64,000 nt of DNA from a bacterium YEK0313 (GTDB lineage Bacteria; Pseudomonadota; Alphaproteobacteria; Rhizobiales; Phreatobacteraceae), in assembly GCA_000751295.2 (NCBI GenBank), contig CCMO02000001.1, positions 1,599,501 through 1,663,500 on the forward strand, written 5' to 3'. Each line of letters starts with the position of its first letter. The first letter of the stretch is position 1. The notes beneath the pieces were generated by a model, which saw only the letters and a list, made by a program, of their open reading frames with translations, did no database searches and was not told the origin of the DNA. Positions 61,582-64,000 of this stretch are shown one piece after another. The position numbers and the translations under genes are program-made.

Positions 61582-62178
61582 TCATCGCGAGCGACGCGGA
61601 AGCCGAAGGATTTTGCGGTAGCCGCCACGGACGAACGCCAGGCCGTCCCGGGCAAGGCGGACCGTCGTCTCGCGGACAGGGTTCTCGACCCAAGTCGCCG
61701 AGTCGTGTTTGAGGTTCGGGAAGAGCTGCGCGGCGATCTGGCGGTAGCTCGCTCCTGCGACACGGGCGTCGACGACGCGGAGCATCAGGCGAGCGCGCCG
61801 CTGGCGCTGCGGCGTGACTCGGGGGTCGGCGGGCGCACGCCGGTTCTTGATGGCGGCCCAGAAGCGCGCCAAAGCGGTGAGGCGGTCCGGCAGCAGATCA
61901 TCGAGAATGAGAAGCGCGGCGAGCGCTTGGCGGCTGGACAATGCGGTCAGCGCGACGTCAAAGCTTTCGCGTCGCATCTCAAGCCGGACGAGCGCCTCGT
62001 CATACTGAAGGATTACATGGGCGTGCACATCTTCAGCGGTGAACGGGGGACCATCGGGCGCTGGGCCTGTCGTCAGGATGATCGCAGCCGGATCGACTTG
62101 CGGGGTCCAGAAGATCGGCTGGATGAGCGCCGAGTTGCGCGGGTCGGCGACGAAATCGCAACCCCCATTGGGCGGCAA
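61582..62178 (-). CDS. DUF2285 protein, likely C-terminal half of an FseA-like activator
   Basis: About 198 residues with a DUF2285 HTH domain (AQLFPNLKHDSATWVENPVRETTVRLARDGL). The only start is a TTG inside the upstream ORF with no ribosome site. The N-terminus ADPRNSALIQPIFWTP is what follows a DUF6499-like N-domain in fused homologues. It is probably made only as a fusion with the ORF at 62033-62344, by +1 frameshifting near 62153. As FseA it would activate the excisionase gene downstream. Confidence 0.8.
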   Translation of the reverse strand: MPPNGGCDFVADPRNSALIQPIFWTPQVDPAAIILTTGPAPDGPPFTAEDVHAHVILQYDEALVRLEMRRESFDVALTALSSRQALAALLILDDLLPDRLTALARFWAAIKNRRAPADPRVTPQRQRRARLMLRVVDARVAGASYRQIAAQLFPNLKHDSATWVENPVRETTVRLARDGLAFVRGGYRKILRLPRRSR

Positions 62179-62344
62179 ACTCGCGCGCGGCGCTCTCGCT
62201 CAAGCGCCCGACGGCTATCAGCTCCCGATAGGATTTTCTGTAGTCTGGGTTGCGCCGCAGAAACTCCCAGGCAAGATCACCGGGCGTTAGCGCATCGATG
62301 TAATCGTAAGCGGCCTCAGACCGCCAGCTTTCGTCCTCGGACAT
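62033..62344 (-). CDS. DUF6499-like ORF, likely N-terminal half of an FseA-like activator
   Basis: Starts MSEDESWRSEAAYDYIDALTPGDLAWEFLRRNPDYRKSYRELI, the transcriptional-regulator-like N-domain found in front of DUF2285, and runs to about EFAAQWGLRF. After that the frame (RRRPAQLGAHPADLL) loses homology while the overlapping DUF2285 frame takes over. Joined at the TTT C site it would give about 253 residues. The ATG at 62344 has GGAGG nearby. A simple frameshift mutation would look the same. Confidence 0.75.
   Translation of the reverse strand: MSEDESWRSEAAYDYIDALTPGDLAWEFLRRNPDYRKSYRELIAVGRLSESAAREFAAQWGLRFRRRPAQLGAHPADLLDPASRSGCDHPDDRPSARWSPVHR
62150..62158 (-). other. Candidate +1 programmed frameshift site
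   Basis: On the minus strand the first frame reads CGA TTT CGT and the DUF2285 frame reads TTC GTC GCC. A tRNA-Phe moving from TTT to TTC (+1) would join ...GLRF to VADPRN, matching fused homologues. TTC pairs better with the usual GAA anticodon, which favours slipping. Confidence 0.6.
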
Positions 62345-62438
62345 CCTCCACCGCCTCCGCGCAATAAGACGCAACGCGAGTTATGCATGGGGCACGATTC
62401 CAAGTTGAATGAGGCTTGGGAATAACGAAGGTGGATGA

Positions 62439-62463
62439 AGGTGATGCGCGTTCCGCATCACCT
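62439..62463 (-). terminator. Inverted repeat after the QseM-like gene
   Basis: Perfect 10-bp arms AGGTGATGCG and CGCATCACCT with a 5-bp loop, overlapping the stop of the short DUF2285 gene and preceding the FseA-like operon. No long T run follows, so it may be a weak terminator or an operator. Confidence 0.5.
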
Positions 62464-62726
62464 CAGTGCGCGCGGGAGCCAAGGAACTCGCAGAAGCCGC
62501 CCTGCGTCATCCATCTGGCGCGTTCAAGATGTGCGTCGTAGACCTGCCGAGCGCGGGGCTCGTCCCGATCGGCCTCGAGGTCGAAGAGGACTTTAGCCAC
62601 CTCTCGCCAATCCGCCCCTTGCGCCTCGGCATCGAGCAGACGGGCGTAGAGCTTTAGATGCGTCCGATCGTAGGCCGTCAGCGCCGCGCCGCCCGGTGGC
62701 TGGTCGAGAAAGTCCGTCTTGGTCAC
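62463..62726 (-). CDS. Short DUF2285 protein, candidate antiactivator (QseM-like)
   Basis: An 87-residue protein, LTAYDRTHLKLYARLLDAEAQGADWREVAKVLFDLEADRDEPRARQVYDAHLERARWM, a stand-alone DUF2285 domain. In ICEMlSym(R7A) the similar-sized QseM binds and silences FseA. The order here (XRE gene, short DUF2285, DUF6499/DUF2285) fits that. Function by homology of layout; not proven. Confidence 0.75.
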   Translation of the reverse strand: MTKTDFLDQPPGGAALTAYDRTHLKLYARLLDAEAQGADWREVAKVLFDLEADRDEPRARQVYDAHLERARWMTQGGFCEFLGSRAH

Positions 62727-62811
62727 AACATCCCCCGAAGACGCGGTTTATCCATTCCGGGAAACATTGTTAACGCTGATTTGATCGCAATGATGAAGCG
62801 GGCAACACATG

Positions 62812-62826
62812 CGCGACGTCGTCGCG
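62812..62826. repeat. Palindrome between the XRE and short DUF2285 genes
   Basis: CGCGACGTCGTCGCG, 7-bp arms around one T, with GCAAC...GTTGC outside it. It could be an operator for the XRE protein or a small terminator. Confidence 0.45.
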
Positions 62827-62846
62827 TTGCCGCGATAGCCGGAAAA

Positions 62847-63089
62847 TCAGGCGTCTTTCTTAGCATCGACCAACAGCACTCCCTTGCCCTGGTCGGAGTT
62901 CAGGAAGACGATGCCGGCGCGTTCGAAAGCTCGTCTCACCTCATCGCGAGTCGTCTCGTACACCTCCAGCCCGCTATGGGATTCGAGGCGCTTGAGAGCG
63001 GTCAATGAGACCCGGGCCTTGTCCGCGAGCGTCTCCTGTGTCCAACCCAGCAACGCGCGTGCGGCCCGAAATTGTCGGGCGGTGATCAT
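62847..63089 (-). CDS. XRE-family regulator (QseC-like)
   Basis: An 80-residue single HTH protein: MITARQFRAARALLGWTQETLADKARVSLTALKRLE, then VRRAFERAGIVFLNSDQGKGVLL. Same layout as QseC, which controls the antiactivator gene in ICEMlSym(R7A). A 15-bp palindrome (63133-63147) lies 44 bp upstream and is a likely self-operator. It could be a simple repressor of the element's transfer genes. Confidence 0.8.
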   Translation of the reverse strand: MITARQFRAARALLGWTQETLADKARVSLTALKRLESHSGLEVYETTRDEVRRAFERAGIVFLNSDQGKGVLLVDAKKDA

Positions 63090-63132
63090 GCATGATCACC
63101 TCCCACACGGTCCTACGCGCACGCTAAAACTA

Positions 63133-63147
63133 CGACTATAATAGTCG
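63133..63147. promoter_or_regulatory. Palindromic operator upstream of the XRE gene
   Basis: CGACTATAATAGTCG, perfect 7-bp arms around one A, overlapping a TATAAT-like -10 sequence. Suited to autoregulation by the XRE protein. Confidence 0.6.
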
Positions 63148-63274
63148 CTCTCGCCTCTGAATTCCAGCAATTTCGCCCTCGGCGAGCGGACTGCCGGTGT
63201 CGAAGCCGCTGCCTGATTCGGTCGTTCGAGAATGCGAAGGCCCCGGCCTTCCGGCCGGGGCCTGACGCGGGTCC

Positions 63275-63601
63275 TCAGTCGCTGCGCCGCCCGTTGGGAC
63301 GGGACCAGATCAGCGAGTAGGTGTCCGCGTCCTCGTCGTCGAAGAGGTTGGCGTAGATGGGGCTGTTGAACGAAGGGTCGTCCAGCTTGAGGCCCAGATA
63401 GTCGCGGCCCTCGTTGGAGCGCTTGGTCCAGGCGGCCCCGATCTCGGCACGGCCGACCAGAACCCGGTGGCTCGGAGCGTTTTCGCCGGTGGCGCGGGTG
63501 TCGGGGACGATGCGCACGCCCTTGGCCTGGACGCTGAGGGTGACGATTTCGCCGGTGAACTCGTTCGAGACGGTCTTCTTGAAGGTGCCGATGGTCGCCA
63601 T
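63275..63601 (-). CDS. DUF736 protein, copy 2
   Basis: A 108-residue DUF736 protein, MATIGTFKKTVSNEFTGEIVTL ... LDDPSFNSPIYANLF ... SLIWSRPNGRRSD, clearly related to copy 1 at 57720. GGAGACTTACC precedes the ATG. It is a frequent gene of these elements with no known role. The frame is open further upstream, but no better start is seen. Confidence 0.9.
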   Translation of the reverse strand: MATIGTFKKTVSNEFTGEIVTLSVQAKGVRIVPDTRATGENAPSHRVLVGRAEIGAAWTKRSNEGRDYLGLKLDDPSFNSPIYANLFDDEDADTYSLIWSRPNGRRSD

Positions 63602-64000
63602 GGTAAGTCTCCGTTTTTCCGTATTCGAGCCCGCACCATTGCGGCCTCGATGGCGATCGGTTGGCCGGAGGCGATCGACGGCGCACCCCGAAGGGGCTGG
63701 ACAGCTAAGGAGGGGTTTCTTGTCCCGCGAGGAATGGCGGCGCAGCCGGCAGGGGAAGAAAGTTCGACGCCGCTGTTGCGTCATAGGCGATCGAGGCGTC
63801 AGCCGGCCTTCGGCCAGATCAGGCCATTGAAGAGGCCGTTTGGAGCGGTTGAGGCACGGTCAGGAAACGGATGCGATGGCGGCCACCCTGCATCGGCATA
63901 CCGGCGCTGATGCGGACCCCCTGGCGATTGCTCCCTCGTACAGGCAAGTCGCGCTGCATCCTCGCCGTCGCCGCTATCGGAGGGATCGTGACGCCCGGTA
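63602..64000. other. Right edge without a recognisable gene
   Basis: No frame here gives a protein I recognise. A minus-strand frame open from the edge to about 63802 (ending NGLFNGLIWPKAG) could be the 3' end of a gene that begins beyond the window. Confidence 0.35.

Noticed and set aside
1..64000. CRISPR arrays, rRNA or tRNA genes
   Set aside because: No regular repeat-spacer pattern and no tRNA or rRNA sequence was recognised on either strand by reading.

Overview
The window looks like the chromosome of a GC-rich alphaproteobacterium, probably of the order Hyphomicrobiales (Rhizobiales). That is an inference from protein families and codon use; there is no rRNA or tRNA to confirm it. It joins two kinds of DNA: chromosome-like sequence (1 to about 14.49 kb) and most of an integrative conjugative element (about 14.5 kb to the right edge).

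Left part, 1-14.5 kb. An oxalate catabolism cluster comes first: frc (only its first codons), oxc, a GntR/FCD regulator and two OxlT-like oxalate/formate antiporters. Four copies of a TCTGGCAT/ATGCCAGA operator lie in front of gntR-oxc-frc, each oxlT, and a 45-codon ORF. Next are a beta/gamma-crystallin-like protein with a decayed partial copy upstream, a MetA-pathway-like outer-membrane protein, a LysR/MFS divergent pair, a short-chain dehydrogenase and an MFS_3 exporter. The exporter is flanked by two 3' fragments of radC. The larger fragment is cut at about 14.49 kb, where sequence character changes, so I take this as the left edge of the island.

Cargo, about 14.5-42.6 kb. The cargo is devoted to repairing oxidised sulfur and resisting oxidants: three MsrA, one MsrB, Dps, glutaredoxin, a hydrolase-OsmC fusion, a glutathione transferase, a sulfite-oxidase-like molybdoenzyme with a flavin reductase, a quinone-reductase-like dehydrogenase, a thiolase, a YeeE/YedE sulfur transporter, a CorA channel, a ZIP transporter and a GAPDH lacking the usual second active-site-region cysteine. 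Regulators are a GAF/HWE kinase with a receiver, two LysR and two MarR proteins. Two palindromes recur: an LTTR-type box TATAGTTTC[G/T]ATA (near dps, the molybdoenzyme operon and msrB) and TATGCG-N3-CGCATA (near LysR/hydrolase-OsmC, gap and MarR genes). A YcaD-like MFS gene is split by a complete IS66 element with an exact 8-bp target duplication.

Transfer and maintenance core, 42.6-63.6 kb, all on the minus strand apart from a LysR gene beside it: DUF2274-trbI-G-F-L-K-J-E-D-C-B, a CopG-like protein, traG, a relaxase, a lytic transglycosylase, DUF736, TraF peptidase, DUF2840, an RHH-like protein, parA, three iteron-like repeats, repA and an AlpA-type HTH gene. Then comes a control module resembling that of ICEMlSym(R7A): a DUF6499-like ORF overlapping a DUF2285 ORF out of frame (FseA-like, likely joined by +1 frameshifting), a short DUF2285 protein (QseM-like) and an XRE regulator (QseC-like). 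No integrase is visible, so the other end of the element and attR should lie beyond 64 kb.
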